Below are positions 19,101 to 27,368 of a stretch of DNA of 61,419 bases, in pieces. Positions within the stretch are counted from its first letter, which is position 1, and every line of letters starts with the position of its first letter. The stretch is from the NCBI GenBank assembly GCA_030041305.1, contig JASHOC010000324.1:1-61419 (forward strand), in the 5' to 3' direction. The position numbers and the translations under genes were made by a program. The notes under the pieces were generated by a model. The model ran no database searches, was not told the origin of the DNA, and worked only from the letters and a program-made list of their open reading frames with translations. This stretch comes from Acidobacteriaceae bacterium. Its GTDB lineage: Bacteria; Acidobacteriota; Terriglobia; Terriglobales; Acidobacteriaceae.

Positions 19101-20346
19101 GACGCAGGTACGGCGCTCGATCGTTGTCCGACGGGTTGAGGGTTCTGATCGCCCCCTCGGCAAGCGCGAGCTCGCGATGCGCCCCCTCGCTGTCTGCCTC
19201 CGCCTCATAGAGCGCCACCAGATCCATATGCAATTGGATGCCGTAGAGCTGGCCTTCGGCCGGATCTTTGGGCAACGTCGACAAGGCGTCGCGATACTCC
19301 CGGATTGCTTCCTCATCTCTTTCCTGTAATTGCGCAATTTCTGCGCGAATCGCGTGCAACCGGTAATATTCCGGGCTAAGTCCGCCAGCGCGTCCGAGAA
19401 ACGAGTTTGCCTGGCCCATGGAGCCGATATCCACTTCGGACTGGGCTGCGGCGAGCTGAAGGTCGAGATCTTTCGGCTCTGCGTTTGCCGCTTGAACATA
19501 GAATTTGGCTGAATCTTCGGGCTTTCCATCTAATTGATATGTATAAGCTAGCTCGGCTGTAACATCGGGCGCAGGATTGCGAATCTGCTTCAGCTCGGCA
19601 ATCGCGTCGGAGTAGTTCCCCAATTCACGGTAATATCCGGCCATCGATCGTTCGACATCGGGGTTATTCGGAGCTCGCCGTTTGGCTAGCTCGAAATAGT
19701 GGTTTGCCAGGTCCATTTGCTTCAACTGTTGATAGCACAGCGCCATCAGCAATTCCGCACGCCCATCGGGTTGAAGTCGCTCCGCCTTGCTTAGCCAATC
19801 GAGAGCGCCGGTGTAGTTTTTCGTTCGGACATAGATTTCCCCCAGCAGCAGTAAATCGTCTCGCCGTCCCGGGTTGGAAGCGATTACCTGCTTCAGAAGG
19901 CGTTCCGCGTCATCTTCGCGGCCTGTCAGGTTATAAGTCTGTGCGAGTCCGGATAGCCCGTCGAGCGAGGATGGCGCCAGCCGCAATCCTTTCGAGAAAG
20001 CGTCCACGGAGACCTGGTACCGATGGGCCAACCGTGCGGCATAGCCGACAAGGAACCAGAGTTGGGGATCGTTGGGAGCAGTTTGCGCCGCGTGCTGAGC
20101 GTAATCGAGCGCCTGCCCGAATTCTCCCCGCCGCAGGGCGAGTTCTGCGGCTCGCGCCAGGCGCGCGTTCTGGATATTGGATCCCCACCCGAGAGATTGT
20201 TCCTGGGATTGGGCCTGGCCCTTCTTGGGCTGCGAGTTTCCGGAGGTGGCGGGTCCTACCTGGTAGATTTGAGCGCTTGCGGCGTGCGGAAACGCGACAC
20301 AGACGAATACCCATGCAAACTTCAGCAATCGGAGTCGAGCAGACAA
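16138..20346 (-). CDS. giant TPR protein with C-terminal outer-membrane barrel (BcsC/PelB-type exporter)
   Basis: 1402 residues. Signal peptide at residues 1-25 (ends HAASA-Q). Residues ~55-1010 are dense tetratricopeptide repeats (about 25 units with the W-LG-Y-A-Y-F-A-P pattern, e.g. DPQLWFLVGYAARLAHRYQ, NDGEAHLGLGYADLDMHRPQ). Residues ~1090-1402 read as alternating beta strands ending in a terminal Phe (EVSIF), the C-terminal mark of an outer-membrane barrel. The layout is that of BcsC, PgaA, AlgK/AlgE and PelB: a periplasmic TPR scaffold plus an export pore. I do not recognise the BcsC C-terminal domain specifically, and no cellulose synthase is nearby. Operon with the GT4 gene; divergent from the 20563 operon. 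Confidence 0.82.
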   Translation of the reverse strand: MSARLRLLKFAWVFVCVAFPHAASAQIYQVGPATSGNSQPKKGQAQSQEQSLGWGSNIQNARLARAAELALRRGEFGQALDYAQHAAQTAPNDPQLWFLVGYAARLAHRYQVSVDAFSKGLRLAPSSLDGLSGLAQTYNLTGREDDAERLLKQVIASNPGRRDDLLLLGEIYVRTKNYTGALDWLSKAERLQPDGRAELLMALCYQQLKQMDLANHYFELAKRRAPNNPDVERSMAGYYRELGNYSDAIAELKQIRNPAPDVTAELAYTYQLDGKPEDSAKFYVQAANAEPKDLDLQLAAAQSEVDIGSMGQANSFLGRAGGLSPEYYRLHAIRAEIAQLQERDEEAIREYRDALSTLPKDPAEGQLYGIQLHMDLVALYEAEADSEGAHRELALAEGAIRTLNPSDNDRAPYLRLRSLIKLSAGDADGALADIRQALAINASDRNSLQLDGDILMKLGRTEDAIAVYKRVLSADPNNRLALTSLGYASRAAGQDDAAVSYFERLIQVDPSIYEPYLALGDLYTSRREYAKAQSAYGKGFAVAPRNGLIVAGGLNAGIEAHKLDVAGVWFHRVTNEMKRQPVVLREEERYLSFEGRYQDSAEIGLQAIKAMPRDRDVVVYLGYDFLNLGKYDDLLALTSKYLNILPKEPDIPLLAGYADKHYQRDEEARRDFTEALQRDPTVVTAYVNRGYIYSELHEPRPAAADFESALQREPNDGEAHLGLGYADLDMHRPQAALRQADFAERTMGGTRDVHVIRATAYANQEMLSRAAIEYRAALKFTPDDGALHLGLGNTLLGQHLYRDAIQQFAIAVKFIPRDPQVYALMARSYASLQDKGQTLRYVGQAEQGANAVSGDDKSQVFVSTGEALSAIGDEEAALRRFREALDVPDCNRIAVRLAIAQLWAQEGHADDAERQIALGWMEAEGGETAPPLGNQFVTAADVFRSLHDYQLSQDYLERAKEAGASDEPVRIGLADNYLALGETIKAQAELSAISAASSDGDPDYQFLLAQANVYRQEHQNALALTAFSQASSAEGEDQTAQQAMLSAGADEGLRVTPDLSLLSDFSVQPIFEDPTVYVLDSKLDASFAIPASDTSLLPPPRSSIQTQWTDAFHLHLGRVPTPSGFFQVRNARGLISVPATNSIVNRNTTDYGFNIGLNPTLHLGDNVLTFNGGIQETIRRDSLQPVQMNQNLFRQFLYVATSSFFQSVSFTGYVIHETGPFTESNLHSRDLSGALDFRVGTPWGNTALVTGWGRDDQQFYPENYEAYYTSSYVGVDHRFSNHLDVRVLAEDLRAWRVVGANSGIAQNLRPAATVDFVPKPNWDVQFSTAYSSIRGFHIYDATQNGFSVSYAMPFRRRFRDESGGTILAYPIRFSAGLQEETFFNFSSGQSEQFRPYAEVSIF

Positions 20347-20562
20347 GGGGTGTCACCAACCCACAACTTTCGTTAAATGTCTTTGATTCCAGGAACGTGG
20401 CAAACGTTGGCTAGCAGGGTCACCTGAGGCGCCTATCGCTCCAAGCCCGGACTCATTTCCCGCGCAAAACCCAGGAAAAGCAACCGTCCAGGGGGATTCT
20501 TCAATCGAACTACTAGCAGGATCGAATTCTCTCAATCCTCTTTCTCGTCACATACGAGAGAG
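20347..20562. promoter_or_regulatory. 216-bp divergent intergenic region
   Basis: Lies between the outward-reading exporter gene and the PTPS-related operon, so it must hold both promoters. No operator palindrome or convincing -35/-10 pair was picked out by eye. Confidence 0.4.
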
Positions 20563-22380
20563 ATGCTGCCCGGAAGGCGGTGTTTCCTTCGTCCGATGTC
20601 AAGTTCATTGTTTTCCCAAGAGGCAGTTGTGCTGAAACCCGAGTTGACTGGGGAATCTCAACGTCCGATTCCTATGAGTTTCATTTTGCTGGCTGCGGTC
20701 ATCGTCCATCTGCCGCTGCTGCTGATGAAGTTGCCGCTCAAGTCCTACGACACTAACTTCCATATTTTCTTCGCCTCGCATTATCTTCATCATTGGTTCG
20801 ATCCCTGGAATACCAAGTGGTATGCGGGGTTTTCGCAAGCCACCTATCCTCCGCTGCCTCAGCAATGGGTCGCGGTGCTTTCGAATCTCTTCGGGCTCGA
20901 CATGGCGTACATGGCGGTCCAGTTCGCCGCCATTCTGCTCCTGGTAATCGGTGTCTACCGCTTTTCGCGTCTCTGGGTCGGCCCGCGGGCGGCCTCCATT
21001 GCGGCGCTGGCCAGCGTTTTTCTTGGTTCCGAGAGTTTTCTGGTCTATTCGGCGGGCCAGTTGGGAACAACCTTCGCGGCGCCCATCTACCTCAATGGCC
21101 TTCCCTTTCTTTTTGACTGGGTGCGGCATGGAAGAGGGCGATCTTGTCTCAAAGCCACCGTGCTGTTTGCTGCGGCGGCCGCCGCTCACCACGCCACTTT
21201 GCTGTTCGGCGCGTTTTTCTTTGCCTTGCCCGTGCTCGCGCTGGCGCTCCTGGACCGTGAAAATGGCGCCCGCGTCTCAACCTCCGCTTTTTTGGCGCGC
21301 ACCATTGCCATTGCTGTCACCGTGGGAGTGGCAATCGCCTTCGTCCTGCTTCCATTCTGGATTGCGCTGATTCATTATCCCGTCACGCAAACGCCCATCC
21401 CTCACGCGAGCCGGGCCAATTACATTCTCAGTCCGCAGTACGGCCTGAGCTATTTCATTGTGCCCTACGGCGCACTCATCCTGGCGCTTCCGTTTATCTT
21501 TTGGCGGGGCTCGATGGTCGCTCGCCTGCGTCCCTTACTGCTCGGCTTCTGGGTGGCCTTCTTAATCGGCCTCGGAGGGACGACTCCAGTGGGACGTGTT
21601 CTGTTGGGGCGCGCGTTCGAAGTATTGACATTCGAGCGATTTAGCTATTGGGCCACCCTGCTCGCGCTTCCGTTTGTGGGGCTTCTGATTGCGGAACTGG
21701 TCGCGCGCTACCGAACCAAGGCGATTGTAGGTTTAACCGCGTTAGCGGCCGCCACTTGCGGCTTGGCTGTCAGCTGGTCGACTTACCATCCGGCGGACGC
21801 CGATCAGGGCCTTAGCGTCGAGCCGGTTGCTGCGTGGCTCAATCGCGATGGCCATGATCAGTATCGCTATGTCACTCTCGGTTTCGGCAATCAGATTGCC
21901 CGGCTTGCTGTGATGACGGACGCGAGCAGCGTGGACGGCGAATGGTATTCGGGCCGCATGCTTCCGGAACTGACAAGCAACGGCGGGGGTACGCTGACCA
22001 GCTCCAAATATTTCGGCAAAGGAGGTCTTGACGCCCTGCGGGCGATCCTGATGCACGCGGATCACTACGGGTTGAAATGGGTTCTGGTGCGCGATCCTTC
22101 CTATGACCCGTTGCTCGCATTCGCGGGTTGGCGGCCGGTCGATTATCTCGAAGACAAGACCATCACGATATGGAGCAAAGATGGGGCGCCCCCGGCGACG
22201 CCGTTAAACGCACCGCAGATCCCCCCCCATTGGCAAGGCGTCATGTGGGGCATTTTCCCCTTCGGCAGCAGCATTTTGGCCCTGCTCGTGATTCTCATTC
22301 CTGAAAAACGCAGGCAGAAAGCGCGAGAGGAATATCCGGTCGAAACGGGCGGCTTGGCGCCGGGGAGGTTGGCGTCATGA
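20563..22380 (+). CDS. polytopic membrane protein, PTPS-related (GT-C-like)
   Basis: 605 residues with about 11 membrane segments. The first periplasmic loop reads LKSYDTNFHIFFASHYLHHWFDPWNTKWYAG followed by FSQATYPPLPQ, the pattern of the '6-pyruvoyl-tetrahydropterin synthase-related' membrane family, which resembles GT-C polyprenyl-linked glycosyltransferases (acidic residue in the first loop, here KSYDTN). A soluble C-terminal part (about residues 400-540) follows. It could transfer or polymerise sugars at the outer face of the inner membrane. Start uncertain: ATG at 20563, 20596 or 20674. First gene of a plus-strand operon; its stop overlaps the next start (ATGA). Confidence 0.75.
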   Translation: MLPGRRCFLRPMSSSLFSQEAVVLKPELTGESQRPIPMSFILLAAVIVHLPLLLMKLPLKSYDTNFHIFFASHYLHHWFDPWNTKWYAGFSQATYPPLPQQWVAVLSNLFGLDMAYMAVQFAAILLLVIGVYRFSRLWVGPRAASIAALASVFLGSESFLVYSAGQLGTTFAAPIYLNGLPFLFDWVRHGRGRSCLKATVLFAAAAAAHHATLLFGAFFFALPVLALALLDRENGARVSTSAFLARTIAIAVTVGVAIAFVLLPFWIALIHYPVTQTPIPHASRANYILSPQYGLSYFIVPYGALILALPFIFWRGSMVARLRPLLLGFWVAFLIGLGGTTPVGRVLLGRAFEVLTFERFSYWATLLALPFVGLLIAELVARYRTKAIVGLTALAAATCGLAVSWSTYHPADADQGLSVEPVAAWLNRDGHDQYRYVTLGFGNQIARLAVMTDASSVDGEWYSGRMLPELTSNGGGTLTSSKYFGKGGLDALRAILMHADHYGLKWVLVRDPSYDPLLAFAGWRPVDYLEDKTITIWSKDGAPPATPLNAPQIPPHWQGVMWGIFPFGSSILALLVILIPEKRRQKAREEYPVETGGLAPGRLAS

Positions 22381-23504
22381 AGAATGGAATATTGCTTGCG
22401 GCCGCTCTGATCATAGCTACCGTAGTCTTGATCGTCATTGGAACCGTAAAGCCGATCCCGTCCGCCGAGCACTTCGCGGGCGAACAAAATCTGCTGCCTT
22501 CGTCTTCAACGCCCGAAGCGGCAGTTCGCAATTTAGGCGACGAAATCAGCTTGGGTCACTGGGCGAGAGCCTACGACAGTCTCGCCAATAAGACTCAGTT
22601 CAGCGAAGACGAGTTCATACACGACTTGACCGGGTATTACGCGAATCTTCGCACGGACGCAACTTTAAACAGCTTCGAAGTAAGGCCGCTCCACGCCACA
22701 GAAAACGATGCCGAAATGCGTTTGACCTTGCATTGGGCCACCGTACTTGGCCCCTCCGAAAGCACTCGCGATTTGCATGTCACCCGCGTAGGCGACCACT
22801 GGGCGCCGGAATGGCCGCTCGATAAGCGACCGGCCGTTCCTCCGCAGGTGATCCCCGTCAACTATCTCCGGTGGGATGTGATCTATCCCGGCCCCGGGGA
22901 TGATTGGGGGGTGCAGGGCGTCGAAGCGCCTCATGTGCGCATCGTAGATATGCGCCCGGTGCAACGCGCGGAAGGCGTCGTGATTCTGGGCGAGTTGCTC
23001 AACGACGACGTGGTCCCCGCCTACGTGTCCGTGACGGCCACCCTCCAGTCGAAAACCGGAAAAGCGCTCGCCACTGAAGATAGCTTCGATAAGATTTCGC
23101 ATGTTTTGTTGCCTAAGCAGGTTACTCCGTTCCTTATCGACTTTCCCGACGCGACTCTTTCGAGTGTGGGGAGCATTCGCATGAGCCCGTTTTCCACTCT
23201 CGTCCCTGCCTCTGCAGATCCGGTGATCGAAATCGACAACGCGCATCTCAATCCGGCCCCCGACGCTTCATTGAGCGGCGAACTGATGAATGAGAGCGGC
23301 CAGATTGTGAACGTCGCCCACGTCCTTGGCACTTTCTACGACAAGTCCGGACAGGTGGTCTGGATAGGGGACGAGTATATCGACCGCGCTCTCTTGCCGC
23401 AAACGCCGCAGGCGTTCCTGATTCACATTCCGGAGGATCTGGCCAGGAATGTCAGCAGCCAACGCACGGTGGTCTCTTCCTTCGAATACGGAGGAGTCCT
23501 GTGA
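22377..23504 (+). CDS. membrane-anchored exported protein, unknown function
   Basis: 375 residues. One N-terminal hydrophobic segment (residues ~5-25), uncleaved in appearance, then soluble. Residues ~45-150 look like an NTF2/SnoaL-like alpha+beta segment (SSTPEAAVRNLGDEISLGHWARAYDSL). Residues ~190-370 look like two beta-sandwich units (EGVVILGELLNDDVVPAYVS; DASLSGELMNESGQIVNVAH), similar to the FxLYD type of surface domain. Translationally coupled to the upstream membrane protein by a 4-nt overlap. Possibly a periplasmic partner of it. I cannot assign a family. Confidence 0.7.
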   Translation: MKNGILLAAALIIATVVLIVIGTVKPIPSAEHFAGEQNLLPSSSTPEAAVRNLGDEISLGHWARAYDSLANKTQFSEDEFIHDLTGYYANLRTDATLNSFEVRPLHATENDAEMRLTLHWATVLGPSESTRDLHVTRVGDHWAPEWPLDKRPAVPPQVIPVNYLRWDVIYPGPGDDWGVQGVEAPHVRIVDMRPVQRAEGVVILGELLNDDVVPAYVSVTATLQSKTGKALATEDSFDKISHVLLPKQVTPFLIDFPDATLSSVGSIRMSPFSTLVPASADPVIEIDNAHLNPAPDASLSGELMNESGQIVNVAHVLGTFYDKSGQVVWIGDEYIDRALLPQTPQAFLIHIPEDLARNVSSQRTVVSSFEYGGVL

Positions 23505-24370
23505 TGCGGCTATTGGCGTTCTTCGCGAGTGGCCTCGCCTTGGGCGTCGCGCCGCTGGCGTTCGCACAAAGCGGAAACCTGACTTTGCCGAAAGCCGTCG
23601 AGGCGGGCGCCGCCTTTTCCATCGCGACTGCGGGGAGCGGCAAAGCCACCTTGTACATTGCCGGGCTCGGTCAGGTTGTGAAACGTCAGGTAGACCTCGG
23701 TCAGACCGTTAATTTTCCCGTCGGCACACTCTACAGTGCCGGCCGCTACGTGGTTGTTCTGCAAGGGGACCAGGAGCCGGAGAGCGGCGAGTTCGACGTC
23801 GTGCCGGCAAAGGGCGTCGCCGAGTTAAGTTTCCTCGCTCGGCCCTCCCGCCTTCCTGTGGGTCTGCATGACGCCATCACCGGAGCAGTTTACGTCTTTG
23901 ACGCTTATAAGAATCTGATGGTCGCGCCCACCCCGGTGTCGTTTGAATTGTCGGGTCCATCGGGCGCGGCCCAGAAGCGCACCGTGGTCACCCGTTTTGG
24001 CGCGGCTTGGACCGAGTTTGATTCCACGGCGCGGCAGGGCGCGGATAAGTTCGTGGCCAACGCGGGCGCGGCTTCAACGCGGCGGGTCATCAGCCAGGTG
24101 CCTGGGGATCCATGCGGGTTGACGATGACCGCGAAGCGCGACGGCAAACAGGTTGAGCTCCAAACCGCTCCCATTCGCGACTGCAGCGGCAACCCGGTTC
24201 CGGATGGAGAGGTGGTTACATTCACAGCGTCCTTCGGCGACGATCAATCGACGGCGGACGTGCCGATCAAAGGAGGAATCGCGAAAATCGATATGCCGAT
24301 CCAGGACGGAGCCCTCATTTCCGTCGCCAGCGGCGTGGTGATGGGGAATCAGATCAGGTGGGAGAAGTAA
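23504..24370 (+). CDS. secreted Ig-like protein, unknown function
   Basis: About 288 residues. Start ATG 23504 overlaps the upstream stop (TGATG) and follows GAGGAG. Signal peptide MRLLAFFASGLALGVAPLAFAQ (cleavage after AFA). The rest is beta-rich: residues ~25-100 resemble a first sandwich domain (KAVEAGAAFSIATAGSGKAT), and ~110-200 and ~205-288 resemble invasin/Big-type Ig folds (ITGAVYVFDAYKNLMVAPTPVSFEL; CSGNPVPDGEVVTFTASFGD). Third gene of the operon; probably periplasmic or surface-located. Confidence 0.7.
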   Translation: MRLLAFFASGLALGVAPLAFAQSGNLTLPKAVEAGAAFSIATAGSGKATLYIAGLGQVVKRQVDLGQTVNFPVGTLYSAGRYVVVLQGDQEPESGEFDVVPAKGVAELSFLARPSRLPVGLHDAITGAVYVFDAYKNLMVAPTPVSFELSGPSGAAQKRTVVTRFGAAWTEFDSTARQGADKFVANAGAASTRRVISQVPGDPCGLTMTAKRDGKQVELQTAPIRDCSGNPVPDGEVVTFTASFGDDQSTADVPIKGGIAKIDMPIQDGALISVASGVVMGNQIRWEK

Positions 24371-24372
24371 CC

Positions 24373-24873
24373 ATGCTGAGGCGGCTTTTCATCGGGTGTG
24401 CGGGTGTTGCGTTGGCTGCCGGCCTGGCCGCCGCACAACCTTCGGTGCGCGTCGAGCCGGCAACGCTCCAAGGACCGCGAGCCCTGGCCGAACAGACCGC
24501 GAATAGCGTGATTCAGGATTACCTTCAATCGTGGCGCAGCCTCAGCGTAGCTCTCGATCAAAATAACCCGGAACTTCTCGATGCGGATTTTACCGGCGAC
24601 GCCAAAAGCAAACTCGCCGAAACCATTCGCGAGCAAGCCGCGTTGGGAATGAGCACACATTATCAGGACCTGACGCACGATGTTCAGATCGTCTTCTACT
24701 CTCCGGAGGGATTGTCGCTTGAATTGACGGATATGGTCCAATACGAGGTTCAATTGTTCGATCACGGGAAGCCAGAGCCGAAACAGCAGGTGCGCGCCCG
24801 ATACGTCGTCATGCTAACCCCCGCTCAGGTGCGCTGGCGAGTGCGCGTATTCCAGGCGTTGCCTGGAGATTAA
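24373..24873 (+). CDS. small exported protein, NTF2-like, unknown function
   Basis: About 166 residues from ATG 24373, 2 nt after the upstream stop, with GGAGAAG in front. Signal peptide ending LAAGLAAAQ. The mature part has the helix-strand order of an NTF2-like fold (VIQDYLQSWRSLSVALDQNNPELLDADFTG), the same pattern seen in the protein two genes upstream. Part of the 20563 operon; likely periplasmic. Confidence 0.65.
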   Translation: MLRRLFIGCAGVALAAGLAAAQPSVRVEPATLQGPRALAEQTANSVIQDYLQSWRSLSVALDQNNPELLDADFTGDAKSKLAETIREQAALGMSTHYQDLTHDVQIVFYSPEGLSLELTDMVQYEVQLFDHGKPEPKQQVRARYVVMLTPAQVRWRVRVFQALPGD

Positions 24874-24975
24874 TTAACCCATGATTCGCGCCTACCTTGA
24901 ATCATGCAGCCCGAACTGGAAAAGAAACGAACTAACAAAAAAGATCGAGCGAGTCTGAATTTTCAGGAGATGATC

Positions 24976-25989
24976 ATGGTTTCAGTGGTGGTCCCCATCT
25001 ATAACGAAGAGGAACTCATCTTACGCTTTCATGAGGCCGTTGCCGGCGCCTTGAAGGGCGTTGTCGACGATTGGGAGATTGTGTACGTCAATGACGGTTC
25101 CACAGATTCTTCCCTCGAACTGCTGAAAGAACTCCAGGCCCTGGATCCCCACGTCGTGGTGGTGGAACTGTCTCGCAACTGGGGGCACATGGGAGCGATT
25201 CTGGCGGGGCTGCAAACAGCGCGCGGCCGCGCCGTCGTTCTGATGGACGGAGATTTTCAGGATCCGCCCGAGGTCTTGCCCGAATTAATCGAAGCTTGGC
25301 GCGATGGCGCCGAGATTGTCGTCGGGGTGAGAAGGTCCCGCAAGGAAAGCCGCAAAATTCTGGCGGCGCTTTTCCCGTTGTTCTATCGGGTTCTCGGCTC
25401 GCTCTCCGATTATCCGATCCCACTCAATGCCGGCATCTTCAGTCTCATGGATAGAAAGGCCGTCGATGCGCTCCTCGCCATGCAGGAGAAGAACCGGTAT
25501 TTGCCTGGATTGCGAGCTTGGATAGGCTACCGGAACTCCATCGTGTATTACGATCGCCAGGACCGGGCCGGAGGCGACGGCAAGCTGACTTTCGTGAGCC
25601 GGATCAAGTACGCGATGGATGCAATTACCAGTTTCAGCTACAAGCCATTGCGGCTTAGCTTTGCGCTTTCTGGCTTTTCGGGATCAGTGGCGGCGGTTCT
25701 GGCCTTGTCCATGTTCGTAGCGGCCGCTCCTATCACCTCCGCGGCGCTCGGCATTGCGGCCGCAGTATTTTTCATGGGAAGTCTGCTCCTGCTTACCCTC
25801 GGACTGCTTGGCGAATATATTGGCCGCGTGTACGACGAGGTTCGCAACCGGCCGATATCGCTCATTAGCCGCGTTCATCGCGCTGAGATTGAAACCGCAA
25901 CCCAAGTGGAGCTCATGGCCATGCAAGGCGGAGTCTTCCCCAGTGAACCGGGGAGCTATCCTGACCGGAAGGCGATTAAGGCAGCTTAA
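24976..25989 (+). CDS. GT2 polyprenyl-phosphate glycosyltransferase (GtrB/DPM1-like)
   Basis: GT2 enzyme that would load a sugar onto undecaprenyl phosphate at the inner face of the inner membrane. VSVVVPIYNEE start, nucleotide-binding VNDGSTD, DXD region VLMDGDFQDPPE, and C-terminal domain with two membrane helices (about residues 215-285) followed by GEYIGRVYDEVRNRP, the classic end of this family. ATG 24976 is chosen because AGGAG lies 7 nt upstream; 24970 would be too close and the longer frame to 24904 is unlike the family. Fits with the GT-C-like protein upstream: it makes a lipid-linked donor that a GT-C enzyme can use. Confidence 0.9.
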   Translation: MVSVVVPIYNEEELILRFHEAVAGALKGVVDDWEIVYVNDGSTDSSLELLKELQALDPHVVVVELSRNWGHMGAILAGLQTARGRAVVLMDGDFQDPPEVLPELIEAWRDGAEIVVGVRRSRKESRKILAALFPLFYRVLGSLSDYPIPLNAGIFSLMDRKAVDALLAMQEKNRYLPGLRAWIGYRNSIVYYDRQDRAGGDGKLTFVSRIKYAMDAITSFSYKPLRLSFALSGFSGSVAAVLALSMFVAAAPITSAALGIAAAVFFMGSLLLLTLGLLGEYIGRVYDEVRNRPISLISRVHRAEIETATQVELMAMQGGVFPSEPGSYPDRKAIKAA

Positions 25990-25999
25990 AGCCTTCCGG
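25965..25999 (+). terminator. inverted repeat over the GT2 stop codon
   Basis: Perfect 9-bp arms CCGGAAGGC and GCCTTCCGG enclose the end of the GT2 gene and its TAA. No T-run follows, so it may be a Rho-independent terminator of weak type or an mRNA 3' hairpin. Confidence 0.35.
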
Positions 26000-26284
26000 A
26001 GTTTACCTGCCCATTTCAAAGTTGTGAGTAATAGCGTTCGCCACGGCCAACTGGAAAGACAGGCCGTGGTGAATACAGTTGGGAAAATAGAAATCCTGGC
26101 AGCCGTACGCTCAATCTGGCTCCTTCACCCCGATAACCTTTGGACTGCACCCCAAAAGTGAGACACCCTAATCCGTCGATAATTTTCCATCTGGAGTTGG
26201 GCGGTGTAGATTGATCCGCTCTGGAAGCGTGCGGGATGGGTATGCAGGCGGATTCGGGCCGGGCTTGGATTTCACCTTGGGGGT

Positions 26285-26805
26285 GCGCGATGCAGTTACG
26301 ATGAGAAGGTGATCGGGCCCGGGAAGCTCTCTCCTACCGAATCGCCTCTTCTGTTCGAACTTGACGACAAGCCGCTCGATGAAATGCTGACCTCGTATGG
26401 GGGAGCGCCGCTGGTGGTGCAGGCGTTTCGCTCGCTGGGCGCGCCGGCCAGGGTGGGGGGCAGGTGCATCTCAAGCAGCGGCAACGGGGCTACGACGAGG
26501 CCACGATGGTGGAGAGTTTCGTGGTGCTGAACGCCTTGGGCGGCGAGTGCGCGGCGCGACTTTGCGCACCTGCGCGCCGACCTAGGTCTGACGGAGCTGT
26601 TGGGGCGCGAGTTGCCGTCGCCGGAGGCGGCGCGGCAGTTTCTCAAGCAGTTTCATCGCAAGGAGAAGCTGGAGGCGGCCCGGCAGCAGCGCGCCGCGGA
26701 GCAGATCGCCTTCATTCCCGAAGAGGGCGACGCGCTCAGCGGGTTGGGCGAGGTAAACCGCGAGTTGGTGCGGGAGTTGGGTCGCCGCTGCGCGGAGCAA
26801 AACAA
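26285..26805 (+). pseudogene. IS1380-family transposase relic
   Basis: The N-terminal ~170 residues of an IS1380-type transposase are readable in switching frames: LTSYGGAPLVVQAFRSLG in one frame, then QRQRGYDEATMVESFVVLNALGGEC in a second (from ~26455), then DFAHLRADLGLTELLG and ELPSPEAARQFLKQF, GQIAFIPEE-like and VRELGRRCAEQ back in the first frame (from ~26550). After RRCAEQ the similarity stops, so the catalytic C-terminal half is deleted. At least two frameshifts plus truncation: dead. Terminal repeats not identified; GGGGTTCC/GGAACCCC arms at ~26865-26907 might be unrelated. Confidence 0.75.
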
Positions 26806-26996
26806 AATGAACTTCGCTTTTCAGCAAACGGCAACCTGTCAAAATACAAACTGTCTCACCTAAGGGGTTCCCCGCTTCCAGTTGCGGAAAATTGTGGAAC
26901 CCCACACCGCGCCACAACGGCGCCATTACCCTGTTATGCGATACCGCCATATCTCTGATAAACTTGAGATTCTGAGTTCAATCGCAGGAAAATGCC

Positions 26997-27368
26997 ATGT
27001 CTATTCATCCCGTCATGCAGCGCCTGGCTGACAAACTCCAACGCACCGACTTGCCGACATTTGTGCCCGGCGATCAGGTTCGCGTTCAGGTAAAGATCAA
27101 GGAGGGTGACAAAGAGCGTTTGCAGGCCTTCGAGGGCCTGGTGATCGCCATCAATCGCGGGCCGCAAGGCTCCTTCACTGTGCGCAAAATGAGCTTCGGC
27201 CAGGGAGTCGAGCGCATTTTTCCCTTCAATTCCAAAGTGATCGAGAAAATCGAAAAAGTGCGCAGCTACAAGGTGCGGCGGGCCAAACTCTTCTATATTC
27301 GCGGTTTGCGCGGCAAGGCCGCCAGGCTCAAGGAAGTGGACCGCGATACGGGCAAGGTGCGTGTCTAG
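26997..27368 (+). CDS. rplS: 50S ribosomal protein L19
   Basis: 123 residues, normal for L19, with [41 protein letters not shown] and [22 protein letters not shown]. Located at the 30S-50S interface. The neighbouring rpsP-rimM-trmD genes usually found with it are not here; upstream is an IS1380 relic. The stop codon TAG is formed by the left TA flank and first G of the repeat element at 27366. Confidence 0.97.
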   Translation: MSIHPVMQRLADKLQRTDLPTFVPGDQVRVQVKIKEGDKERLQAFEGLVIAINRGPQGSFTVRKMSFGQGVERIFPFNSKVIEKIEKVRSYKVRRAKLFYIRGLRGKAARLKEVDRDTGKVRV

